DNA of 28,081 bases. It comes from Bacteroidales bacterium (lineage in GTDB: Bacteria; Bacteroidota; Bacteroidia; Bacteroidales; F082). The translations under genes and the position numbers were made by a program. This document shows, one piece after another, positions 14,261-21,790 of the stretch. The stretch's first letter is position 1; each line of letters opens with the position of its first letter. The notes below the pieces were generated by a model, which worked only from the letters and a program-made list of their open reading frames with translations, had not been told where the DNA came from and made no database searches. The stretch lies in the NCBI GenBank assembly GCA_017428285.1, contig JAFRRE010000172.1:1-28081 (forward strand). The letters run 5' to 3'.

Positions 14261-14315
14261 CAGCGGAAAGCTCACGCCTATCGGCGCGAGCTTTGCCGTT
14301 CTGATTCCGCTGATT
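14261..14315. other. strong nested hairpin in a gene-free stretch
   Basis: Inner stem AAAGCTCACGCC-TATC-GGCGCGAGCTTT, flanked by AGCGGAA and TTCCGCT as an outer stem. It could be a terminator on the plus side (a TTTTTATTG stretch follows at about 14316) or leader structure for the minus-strand 62-aa gene. Confidence 0.5.
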
Positions 14316-14389
14316 TTTATTGAAATTTTCCAGATTTCGTTGATGGGAACCCGAGCGTAAAGCCCTATTATTTATGTCCTTTTACGGCT

Positions 14390-14398
14390 GCAAATATA
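14390..14398 (-). promoter_or_regulatory. -7-like box TATATTTGC
   Basis: Minus-strand match to TAnnTTTG, pointing towards the 62-aa gene. No clear -33 element. Confidence 0.35.
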
Positions 14399-14439
14399 AC
14401 CTTTTTTCGATTATCGGCATCCAGTTCCTCTTCGCTTAG

Positions 14440-14592
14440 TTCCGCCCTTTGTTCCGCCCTTTCAATAATGCTGAAATTCAGTTGATTAAACCAAATAAAA
14501 ACCTTAAAAAAGCTGTGATTTGCTGTTTTCTTCGCCCTTTATTCCGCCCTTTATTCCGCCCTTTATCTGCCTTTTTATCAGCCCTTTCCAAT
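14440..14592. repeat. TTCCGCCCTTT repeat family
   Basis: TTCCGCCCTTT occurs at 14440 and 14452. A run of three close copies with 11-12-bp periodicity starts at 14531, 14542 and 14554, and degenerate relatives (CTGCC, CAGCCCTTTCC) continue to about 14590 and near 14657. It lies just before the iteron array, in the 14140-14942 stretch, which I find free of genes on the plus strand. Confidence 0.65.
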
Positions 14593-14683
14593 CACTTGAT
14601 TTTTAAGCTATTATTATGGTTTTTTCGTTAGAAATCACTTGCTTTCATCCGTTTTATCTGCCCTTTCAGAATCACAAAGCTTT

Positions 14684-14811
14684 CTTTTGGGTAGTACATC
14701 GCTCTTTTGGGTAGTACATCGCTCTTTTGGGTAGTGCTTTCATCCCTTTTGGGTAGTAGAAACAAGCCTTCCGTTGGTCTTTTGGGTAGTATTTTTGTCC
14801 TTTTGGGTAGT
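14684..14811 (+). repeat. six 12-bp iterons upstream of the DpnII-like operon
   Basis: The exact word CTTTTGGGTAGT occurs at 14684, 14704, 14724, 14746, 14779 and 14800. The first three are spaced exactly 20 bp apart and share flanking ACATCGCT. The array ends 66 bp before the -33 element of the methylase promoter. Same-face spacing (two helical turns) suggests binding by one protein. Confidence 0.85.
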
Positions 14812-14876
14812 GAAGGAAAATAAAAACTCCTTTATTATTTCCTTCAAGTTTTCCTTCATTCTTGACGGAAAACTTT

Positions 14877-14908
14877 TTTGCCAAGTATTCGGAATAATTG
14901 TATCTTTG
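14877..14908 (+). promoter_or_regulatory. promoter of the DpnII-like operon
   Basis: TTTG (14877-14880), 20-nt spacer, TATCTTTG (14901-14908): the best match to the Bacteroidetes -33/-7 promoter in the window. The ATG of the methylase follows about 34 nt later at 14943. Confidence 0.75.
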
Positions 14909-14942
14909 CACCCAAGAAATCAAAACTTCTAACCTATATGCA

Positions 14943-15839
14943 ATGAAAGCGAAACCATTTATCAAATGGGTGGGCGGAAAAAGCCAACTCATTGAACAAC
15001 TCGAAGCTAAGCTTCCTGCTGACTTTGATAATTGGGAGAACGTCACTTACATTGAGCCTTTTGTAGGCGGAGGGGCTATGCTCTTCTACATGTTGCAGAC
15101 ACACTCCAACATCAAGTCAGCCATCATCAACGACATCAACGCCGACCTTACTACTTGTTACAAAGTGGTGAGGAACCACCCTAAACAATTGGTTGATGCC
15201 CTACAAGAAATCCAAAAGGAGTACTATGCACTGAATACGGATGAATTACGCAAGGAGTTCTATTTGCTTATGCGCTCCGAGTTCAACACGAAGACCTTGG
15301 ATCCCATCCGCAACACGACCTTGTTCTTCTTCCTCAATCGCACATGCTTTAATGGATTGTTCCGCGTGAACAAGGCTGGCCTTTTCAATGTGCCTTTCGG
15401 CAGATACGAAACGCCTACTATCTGCGACCCCAACACGATTTATGCCGACAGCGAGCTGCTGCAAAATGTCGAAATCCTCACAGGTGACTACCAGAAGACT
15501 TTGGCACATGCCAAGGACAACACCTTGTTCTACTTTGATCCACCTTATCGTCCGTTAAACAACACAAGTAGCTTTAATGATTACGCAAAAGAGGCGTTCA
15601 ATGACTTGGCTCAGCGGCGTCTGAAGGAGTTCTGCGACAAGGTGGAGGCCGCTGGGTATAAGTTTATGTTGAGCAATTCGGATTGCAGCGACATGTTCTT
15701 TGATGACCTCTATGCGCAATACATCATCGAGCGTGTTTGGGCATCCCGTAGCGTAAACTCCAACCCTCAGAAGCGAGGCAAATTGACAGAAATCCTGGTC
15801 CATAATTATCACGAAACCAAACAAGCAATAAGAGCATAA
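14943..15839 (+). CDS. dpnM: DpnM-like N6-adenine DNA methyltransferase (GATC)
   Basis: A 298-residue Dam/DpnM-type (D12 class, alpha group) methylase that adds a methyl group to adenine, most likely in GATC given its partner. The SAM-binding motif P-F-V-G-G-G-A is at 39-45, catalytic D-P-P-Y at 199-202, and the N-terminal K-W-V-G-G-K (8-13) is typical of the class. The ATG at 14943 follows the promoter; a start at 14898 would begin before the -7 box ends. The next gene starts 1 bp after its stop. It protects the element and host DNA from the co-encoded nuclease. The gene symbol rests on similarity to the S. pneumoniae DpnII system. Confidence 0.9.
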   Translation: MKAKPFIKWVGGKSQLIEQLEAKLPADFDNWENVTYIEPFVGGGAMLFYMLQTHSNIKSAIINDINADLTTCYKVVRNHPKQLVDALQEIQKEYYALNTDELRKEFYLLMRSEFNTKTLDPIRNTTLFFFLNRTCFNGLFRVNKAGLFNVPFGRYETPTICDPNTIYADSELLQNVEILTGDYQKTLAHAKDNTLFYFDPPYRPLNNTSSFNDYAKEAFNDLAQRRLKEFCDKVEAAGYKFMLSNSDCSDMFFDDLYAQYIIERVWASRSVNSNPQKRGKLTEILVHNYHETKQAIRA

Positions 15840-15840
15840 A

Positions 15841-16671
15841 ATGGCAGCACACACGAAAGAACAATTCAATTTGTTCATTTCTCAATTACGCGAGACGAAT
15901 GCGACACTTGATTTCTATTGCGACTTCCCCAAGATTGCAAAGAACGTGGCCGACATCGAAATCAGTCTCAACACCTTGAACTATCTCATCGGAAAAGAAG
16001 ACCTGCACTCAGCGGTTCAAGCCCTTTGGAATAGGGACAAACGAGTGTTTGAAGTGATGGATATCCTTATCGCTACGCGCAAAAAGGACGATAAGAAGTA
16101 CATCGACAACGACGGCTCCATGTATTCGATTCACTCGCTCTTCAGCTCCGTCGATGGCGTGATGAAGTTCATCGAAGGAACTGGCCTCGATAAGGTGTTC
16201 AAGAATAAGGAGGTCAAAGACCTGGTGGATTATGTCTTTGGAGTTGAGACCGGATTAGACACCAACGCTCGCAAGAATAGGAGTGGTACCATTACAGAGA
16301 CGCTTGTCGCTCGTATCTTCGACAATGCCGGCATCAGCTATCGAGAGCAGGTCTCTTCAAAAGAGTTCCCTGCCATCTCTGCGGTGCTGGGTGCCGACCA
16401 AAAAGTGTTCGATTTCGCGATTTCATCCCATGGCAAAACCTACCTTATCGAAGTCAACTTCTATTCTGGCGGCGGATCCAAGCTTAACGAGGTGGCGCGT
16501 TCCTATACGGATGTGGCACCCAAAGTGAACGGAGTGCCAGGATTCGAGTTCGTATGGATTACCGATGGCGAAGGTTGGAACAGTGCCAAGAACAAACTGG
16601 AAGAAGCCTTTGCCGCTATTCCAAGCATCTATAACCTGACCACGATCAGTGAATTTATCTCAAGAATATAA
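15841..16671 (+). CDS. dpnB: DpnII-like type II restriction endonuclease (GATC)
   Basis: A 276-residue protein closely resembling the DpnII/MboI family. The catalytic core is K-V-F-D-F (D191) followed by Y-L-I-E-V-N-F-Y (E204-x-N206), then the family-typical S-G-G-G-S-K-L-N-E at 209-217. It would cut unmethylated GATC. E-x-N in place of E-x-K is, as I recall, normal in this family. It begins 1 bp after the methylase stop and precedes an unknown gene. The reading frame is intact with no sign of decay, so the system could be active. Confidence 0.9.
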   Translation: MAAHTKEQFNLFISQLRETNATLDFYCDFPKIAKNVADIEISLNTLNYLIGKEDLHSAVQALWNRDKRVFEVMDILIATRKKDDKKYIDNDGSMYSIHSLFSSVDGVMKFIEGTGLDKVFKNKEVKDLVDYVFGVETGLDTNARKNRSGTITETLVARIFDNAGISYREQVSSKEFPAISAVLGADQKVFDFAISSHGKTYLIEVNFYSGGGSKLNEVARSYTDVAPKVNGVPGFEFVWITDGEGWNSAKNKLEEAFAAIPSIYNLTTISEFISRI

Positions 16672-16675
16672 TACT

Positions 16676-17200
16676 ATGGCAAAAAACGTCTATTCCCATT
16701 CCATCGACTTGAAAAAGTTGACCATTACAAATGCTCCACGCGAAGAGTTTGCCGAGAAGGTAATTGGCATCGAATATCGCGGTTACGAAGTTGAGCAGTG
16801 CAAAGATGGCCGTAAGATTGTTATCACAAAGCCTGGTGGTAAAAGCGTGTTCGGACATCCTAAGAAAGAGGATATTCAGGTGTTCATCTATAACCCAGAG
16901 AACAGCGAACTTTGGCAGATTTCTCATAAGCAGATTTTAGAGGATGTTACGGCGAAATGTGAAGAGAATCCTGCGGAAGGGAAGAAGCTGATTGCATTAC
17001 TTGAAAAGACATTAAACGGTGAAGAGCCGAATGACTTTATAGAAGACATCCGAAATCTTGCTTTTCAAACAGGCGAACGCCCGGAAGAATTGATTAAGGC
17101 GTATAAATGGATTTGGGGACAGGAAGACGTGAACTATCCGAACGGCGAAGGACGCTTTTTGTCTTGGGGTGCTTACAAAGAATTGCTGGAATCATTATGA
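16676..17200 (+). CDS. hypothetical protein embedded in the DpnII-like operon
   Basis: A 174-residue protein between the endonuclease and the second methylase. The ATG at 16676 is 5 bp after the endonuclease stop; the stop overlaps the start of the next gene (ATGA at 17197). The N-terminal half is beta-rich with K-P-G-G-K-S-V-F-G-H and VFIYNP stretches. The C-terminal half is helical, with GERPEELIKAYKWIWGQEDV and a WGAYKELLESL end. There is no nuclease or helicase motif. The canonical DpnII locus has no such gene. Possible roles are an accessory or control protein of the system; unproven. Confidence 0.7.
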   Translation: MAKNVYSHSIDLKKLTITNAPREEFAEKVIGIEYRGYEVEQCKDGRKIVITKPGGKSVFGHPKKEDIQVFIYNPENSELWQISHKQILEDVTAKCEENPAEGKKLIALLEKTLNGEEPNDFIEDIRNLAFQTGERPEELIKAYKWIWGQEDVNYPNGEGRFLSWGAYKELLESL

Positions 17201-18384
17201 CCAATTCATTGCCCCAATATCATGATTTTACCATCCTGCAAGGCGATTGCATGGAACGGCTCATGGAGATTGAAGATAACTCCATCGATACCATTTTTGC
17301 CGATCCGCCTTACTTTCTCAGCAACGGCGGCATCAGCGTGCATAGCGGCAAGCAGGTATGTGTCGATAAAGGCGATTGGGACAAAGGTGGCACTCCTGAA
17401 TACATATACGAGTTCAACCGCCAGTGGCTTTCCTTGTGCCGTTCCAAACTGCGCGACAACGGAACGATTTGGATCAGCGGTACCCATCATAACATCCACG
17501 TTGTCATGCGTTGCCTCCAAGAGCTGGGCTACAAAGTGCTGAACACCATCACTTGGCAAAAGACCGACCCACCGCCCAATCTTTCTTGCCGCTACTTCAA
17601 TTTCTCCACCGAGCTAATCATCTGGGCCAGGAAAACAGAGAAAAAGCCTCACAAGTTCAATTATGAGGCGATGAAGCTGCTCAATGGTGGCCAACAAATG
17701 ACCGATGTTTGGCGCATTCCTGCAGTCAGCCTGTGGGAGAAGCAGCAAGGCAAGCATCCAACGCAGAAGCCATTACGCTTGCTGTATCGAATTATCCTTG
17801 CAGCAACCAACGAAGGCGACACAGTCCTTGACCCCTTTAGCGGCTCAGGAACCACAGGTATTGCTGCAAATCTTCTTGGCCGCAAATACATCGGCATCGA
17901 GCAGGATGAGCAGTTCTGCGAGTTGTCCCTTCGTCGTCGTCAAGCCTTGGAGGATGACAAAACGCGGCAGAAACTGTTTGATAAGATGCGCTCCACGCCC
18001 GAAGAGTCAACCGTGCTCATCAACCACATGCGCGAGTCCGACCGTGAGAGAGCAATGCAGCTGGGAATTACCTATGTTCGCGTTGGCGATGCCAAAGGCT
18101 CTTTGTTGGTCAAGGAAGGCTTTCAACGCTTGGGATATGTCTGCATACATACCCGTGGCGACAATCCAGAGCTGTTCAAGCTGACCAAAAAAGGTTTCCA
18201 GATATGGACGGCTGAAGCATTGCGTGAGGAAGGCTTTTCAGCTGAAAACGCACCGTATTACGCCGTGATGCGCTTCGACCCCTCGGCACCAGTGCCATTC
18301 GATCAGCCTATTGACCTCCACAAACGCCAATACACCCAAGTGGCACACATCCAACCGCTCAGCGATTTCATTGGGTTAAAATAG
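17197..18384 (+). CDS. dpnA: DpnA-like second adenine methyltransferase with C-terminal extension
   Basis: A 395-residue beta-group adenine methylase. Catalytic D-P-P-Y is at 36-39 and the SAM motif D-P-F-S-G-S-G-T-T-G at 212-221, the permuted order expected for this class. In DpnII systems the second methylase also acts on GATC, including single strands, and protects incoming DNA. Here residues ~265-395 form an extra domain not present in the ~268-residue DpnA (YVRVGDAKGSLLVKEGFQ, LTKKGFQIWTAEALREEGF, ending FIGLK). The start at 17197 is preferred over longer frames, being coupled to the previous stop and matching the family N-terminus. Confidence 0.85.
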   Translation: MTNSLPQYHDFTILQGDCMERLMEIEDNSIDTIFADPPYFLSNGGISVHSGKQVCVDKGDWDKGGTPEYIYEFNRQWLSLCRSKLRDNGTIWISGTHHNIHVVMRCLQELGYKVLNTITWQKTDPPPNLSCRYFNFSTELIIWARKTEKKPHKFNYEAMKLLNGGQQMTDVWRIPAVSLWEKQQGKHPTQKPLRLLYRIILAATNEGDTVLDPFSGSGTTGIAANLLGRKYIGIEQDEQFCELSLRRRQALEDDKTRQKLFDKMRSTPEESTVLINHMRESDRERAMQLGITYVRVGDAKGSLLVKEGFQRLGYVCIHTRGDNPELFKLTKKGFQIWTAEALREEGFSAENAPYYAVMRFDPSAPVPFDQPIDLHKRQYTQVAHIQPLSDFIGLK

Positions 18385-18404
18385 TTTCTCTTGTACCGTA
18401 CAAT

Positions 18405-19622
18405 ATGGTTAAGAAGTCAATCAATACAACGGCTAAAGGAGATGCTTTTGAGGAAAGGGTTTACAACACCTTTAATAGTTTGCTCCAAACCGAACAACTT
18501 CCCGTGAATTGTCGGCAATCAAAAATTTATCACAAAAAGAAGTACAAATCTACTCAAACATCTCACGACATCACGATTGATATTTCCATAGAAACGATGA
18601 TGCCTGGTTCTAATGAAATCGAAGTACTGACGCTCATAGAATGTAAGGACTACAAATCAGCGATTACCGTTGATAAAATCCGTGACTTTCAACAAAGAAT
18701 CAAAGAGATTGGTGCACAAAAAGGCTATTTCATCACTACAAGTTCTTTTCAGTCAGGTGCAAGAGATGAGGCAAAAGCTAATCACATCGGAATTGCTGTC
18801 ATGGATGAGACTAACAGCCTCCAGTGGATTGCCAGACGTATTGCAATTCGGGATAGATATGAAATCAATTCTGAGGTATTTAATATCATCACCGGTCAGT
18901 CATTCAACGGCCTCTATGGTTTTGTCGCTGAAGGGAATGCCTGTTATACCAATTTGTGTGATTTTCTCCATAAAGAACTAGGGCTTCCTGTTAAGCAGTC
19001 ATTTACGGTGAAGTACATGTCAGATGACGACATACTGAAGGCAATCTACAATTCGTTGCAGTTGTCTTCAGAAGAGCATGGCACCATCACCGACGATGAA
19101 TTGGTGCAATTTGTCTTAGACCAAGGTTATTCAATGAAATCGTCATCGATAACAGGCAAAGTGCTAGGCGAGATAGATTTTGAGTCCAAAGAGGTCCGTA
19201 TCTCTGAAACATTGATAAAAGGCACACCACGTTGGCGTTTTACTGTTGCTCATGAATTAGGTCATATTGTGCTCCATTCTGCTGCAATTCGTCAGTCTCA
19301 GATTAGTACTATCGAAGAATCCATCGACGATGAAGAACTTGAAGTTGAAATAAGTGATGATACTATCAAGAGGATGGAGATACAAGCAAACAGTTTTGCT
19401 TCTCAGCTGCTTATTCCAGAAAGCAAACTCAATTTAGAGTATTGCAAATTGTTCCTTCAAAAAGGCGTAAGGAACTATCCATACCTGCATATAGATTCCC
19501 AGCCATGTAACATCGAACTGCTAAAATGGTTTTTGTCCAATTTGGCTTTACACTTCAACGTGTCAAAAGCAGCGATAGAAAAGAGGCTGCAAAAAATGAA
19601 TCTTTTGACAATAGATTTCTAA
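18405..19622 (+). CDS. Mrr-like nuclease fused to ImmA/IrrE-like metallopeptidase
   Basis: A 405-residue two-domain protein. The N-terminal ~150 residues look like an Mrr/PD-(D/E)xK nuclease: D55 in SHDITID, E79-C-K81 in LIECKDY, then a helix with DKIRDFQQRI and a YFITTSSFQ strand. The C-terminal half carries a zinc-peptidase site H283-E-L-G-H287 with a likely third ligand E325 in EIQANSFASQLLIP, the pattern of ImmA/IrrE (COG2856) peptidases that cleave XRE-type repressors. It starts 20 bp after the DpnA-like gene, so it is probably expressed with the operon. Inferred role: nuclease coupled to peptidase-based control, possibly acting on the XRE protein at 19807. Confidence 0.82.
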   Translation: MVKKSINTTAKGDAFEERVYNTFNSLLQTEQLPVNCRQSKIYHKKKYKSTQTSHDITIDISIETMMPGSNEIEVLTLIECKDYKSAITVDKIRDFQQRIKEIGAQKGYFITTSSFQSGARDEAKANHIGIAVMDETNSLQWIARRIAIRDRYEINSEVFNIITGQSFNGLYGFVAEGNACYTNLCDFLHKELGLPVKQSFTVKYMSDDDILKAIYNSLQLSSEEHGTITDDELVQFVLDQGYSMKSSSITGKVLGEIDFESKEVRISETLIKGTPRWRFTVAHELGHIVLHSAAIRQSQISTIEESIDDEELEVEISDDTIKRMEIQANSFASQLLIPESKLNLEYCKLFLQKGVRNYPYLHIDSQPCNIELLKWFLSNLALHFNVSKAAIEKRLQKMNLLTIDF

Positions 19623-19747
19623 TTGATATGGATTTTGGCGCATCCCCCGCAGTCCATACAACCCCATCAATAGGGAAACTTCAACAGCCTTTTTTATGCA
19701 AAGAAAAATAATTCACTTGTTTTATTTGCCAATTAAACTATTATCCT

Positions 19748-19756
19748 TATTTTTGC
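19748..19756 (+). promoter_or_regulatory. -7 promoter box of the XRE/CoiA-like unit
   Basis: TATTTTTGC about 50 bp before the ATG at 19807. A TTGCGCAA palindrome (19753-19760) overlaps the box and is a candidate operator for the XRE protein. The 19623-19806 gap holds nothing else I can support. Confidence 0.5.
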
Positions 19757-19806
19757 GCAATAATTCAACTGATTTTAAGGGTATTCCCTGTAGCAAAATT
19801 TGAGTT

Positions 19807-20721
19807 ATGGAAATCAAAACTAAAGTAAAATTCGTCAGCCTTAACAAGGTGACGGTTGAAACGCCACAAGGTGACCGTTTCACATTGGGACTTAGCAATG
19901 TAGTCCCCATCGGCTTCCAAGAACAGGATGCCAAAGTCATTGCCTACCTCTTCGATAAGTATTACCAGGGCGACCCCGCTGTTATCATGGGTCCGATTTA
20001 TCGTGAAATGTTGCAGAGGGGCTGCTGGTCTACGCCGTACTGGTTCGGTCCAGACCGCGACAACGAGCGCGAGCGTATCGGCGCCCAAATTCGCAAGCTC
20101 CGCGAAGAACGTAATCTGGAGGCTAAAGACCTGGCTCAGTATGCCGACATTGATGCCTCCAACCTTTCCCGCATAGAGAAAGGAAAATTCTCGCCTGGTC
20201 TCGATGTCCTTTGTAAGATTGCCGCCGCAATGGACTGCTCTGTCGAAATCATTCCTATCGGTGCCATCCACAACAACTACCAAGTCCATTGTGCACCGCG
20301 TGAGGTTCCTGAAGAACACAGAAACATCCTCATCACGGCCAAGCAATCCACCTTCCGTTTGGCAGAATGTCTTGCCAAATATGGTGAATACCATTGGCAG
20401 CAGACGCGCTTCAACATCAACGTTGGCGACATCGTTTATGTCTATGTTTCTGAAGAGCGTGAAATCAAGTACAAGATGACTGTTGAGCGCGTCGATGAGC
20501 CATACGACCGATGGATGGTCAAGGAGGAAGAGTTTTGGGTCGACAAAGGACGCATCCAAGACGAATCTCAAATCAAGTATGCGCTTCTGCGTCTGGTCAA
20601 GGAATCCCATTCCGGCAAGCTCACAGAGGAAAACCTGGTCAAGCACGGTTTCCTTCGCGCTCCCCAAGGCATCAAGTACCTCGAAGGTGATTTACTGAAG
20701 TTCATCGAACGAAAGTTTTAG
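19807..20721 (+). CDS. XRE-type regulator with putative EVE/PUA-like domain
   Basis: A 304-residue protein. Residues ~88-150 are a clear XRE helix-turn-helix (IGAQIRKLREERNL, LAQYADIDASNLSRIEKGK, LDVLCKIAAAMDCSVEII). Residues ~172-270 (ILITAKQSTFRLAECL, FNINVGDIVYVYVSEER, YKMTVERVD) resemble the EVE/ASCH branch of the PUA-like fold, domains that in restriction systems read modified bases. That assignment is my inference from the G-D-x-V-Y-x-Y and aromatic pattern. The N-terminal ~85 residues are a separate beta-rich module. It is followed 2 bp later by the CoiA-like nuclease gene, suggesting a sensor-nuclease pair. Confidence 0.72.
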   Translation: MEIKTKVKFVSLNKVTVETPQGDRFTLGLSNVVPIGFQEQDAKVIAYLFDKYYQGDPAVIMGPIYREMLQRGCWSTPYWFGPDRDNERERIGAQIRKLREERNLEAKDLAQYADIDASNLSRIEKGKFSPGLDVLCKIAAAMDCSVEIIPIGAIHNNYQVHCAPREVPEEHRNILITAKQSTFRLAECLAKYGEYHWQQTRFNINVGDIVYVYVSEEREIKYKMTVERVDEPYDRWMVKEEEFWVDKGRIQDESQIKYALLRLVKESHSGKLTEENLVKHGFLRAPQGIKYLEGDLLKFIERKF

Positions 20722-20723
20722 AC

Positions 20724-21770
20724 ATGGGTGCCTTATTGACTCGTGCGTGGGATGAGAACAAGGTTCTCGTCCACGTCGATGATGTGCCCAAGGGCGCATT
20801 ATGCGGTTGCATTTGTCCCATCTGCGAACAACCCCTCTACGCAAGAAAGGGACAGAAATATGCTCATCACTTTTCCCACGCCTACAATCACGATTGCAAA
20901 GGCTCTGATGAATCCTTGATCCATAAAATGGCCAAGGAAGTGCTATTGGAAGCTGGACGGATAATGTTGCCGCCTTCGTCGGGCAAATTCCCGTCAGGCT
21001 TGGTGAAACTCCATCAGGTAGAAGCCGAGAAATGGGATGAGCATTACCGCATCAAGCCAGATGTAGTGGGCATTATGGAAACTGGAGAAACTTTGTTGAT
21101 AGAGTTTTACTACAGCCATAAAGTGGGGAAGAAGAAGCAGAGGCTCATCATCGAAAACCACCTCAAATGCTTGGAAGTTGACCTCGCCTTTCAAGACTTC
21201 GACAAAGCCTCGCTCTTTGATTTCATAACCAATTCCACGGAAGACAGGGAATGGGTAGTACCAGAGGAAGCAGTTCAAAAAACCGAAACTGAAGATATAT
21301 CATACCCGTCTTCTCGGAATCCTGTGTATAGCCAAGCCAACGATTTGTTGAGACAAATTTTTGCTGAAAACACGCTCTATCTGCATCCCTATCTGGAATA
21401 CCAGGACAACTATTCCATGTTTGGTTCAGATGCGCTTTACGACCTGAAGGAACTAGGCTACGATTTCCACAAAGCGCATTATAACAATCGAAGATTCAAG
21501 TGTGACATCCTGTTATCCAAGAAGCAGGCAGATGGCAAGAAAAGCTTCATCGCAATAAGTGTCAAAGGCCGACGCAGACCTGAAGGGTTTAGACATCCCA
21601 AAAACTGGTTAATCATCGACATCATTCCGAAACGAGGAAGCACACTTGACGACATCAAAGCTCGTTGGGCAAACGCTGTTATCGTCAAAACCCCAACCAT
21701 GAATGTCATCTACACCAACTTTGATAAATGGTTTAAGAAGGAGAGGCCTTCGCCCAAGGTGTTTGAATAA
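20724..21770 (+). CDS. CoiA-like nuclease with N-terminal zinc finger
   Basis: A 348-residue protein. The N-terminus has a Cys-rich finger (C27, C29, C31, C34 in CGCICPICEQPLY, then HHFSH and C58), the layout of the CoiA/DUF6035-like group. A PD-(D/E)xK-type site follows: D113 in IKPDVV and E127 in LLIEFYYSH. The C-terminal ~180 residues include a second nuclease-like stretch (KCDILLSKKQADGKKSFIAISVKG) of unclear meaning. CoiA proteins act on DNA during competence; on mobile elements similar proteins often serve defence. It is coupled to the XRE-type gene and converges on the three-gene minus-strand operon, leaving 20 bp between stops. Confidence 0.72.
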   Translation: MGALLTRAWDENKVLVHVDDVPKGALCGCICPICEQPLYARKGQKYAHHFSHAYNHDCKGSDESLIHKMAKEVLLEAGRIMLPPSSGKFPSGLVKLHQVEAEKWDEHYRIKPDVVGIMETGETLLIEFYYSHKVGKKKQRLIIENHLKCLEVDLAFQDFDKASLFDFITNSTEDREWVVPEEAVQKTETEDISYPSSRNPVYSQANDLLRQIFAENTLYLHPYLEYQDNYSMFGSDALYDLKELGYDFHKAHYNNRRFKCDILLSKKQADGKKSFIAISVKGRRRPEGFRHPKNWLIIDIIPKRGSTLDDIKARWANAVIVKTPTMNVIYTNFDKWFKKERPSPKVFE

Positions 21771-21790
21771 AGCACGCCGCTTCATCAGAA

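Noticed and set aside
14684..14811. CRISPR array
   Set aside because: Repeat is 12 bp, gaps are 8-21 bp and not spacer-like, and the first three units share their flanks.
14672..15046. minus-strand frame with repeated YYPK words
   Set aside because: The words are the iterons read as protein; the frame runs over the methylase promoter and 5' end.
19765..20667. 300-codon frame antisense to the XRE-type gene
   Set aside because: The plus-strand frame has a clear helix-turn-helix; the antisense frame has none and ends in the plus-strand promoter region.
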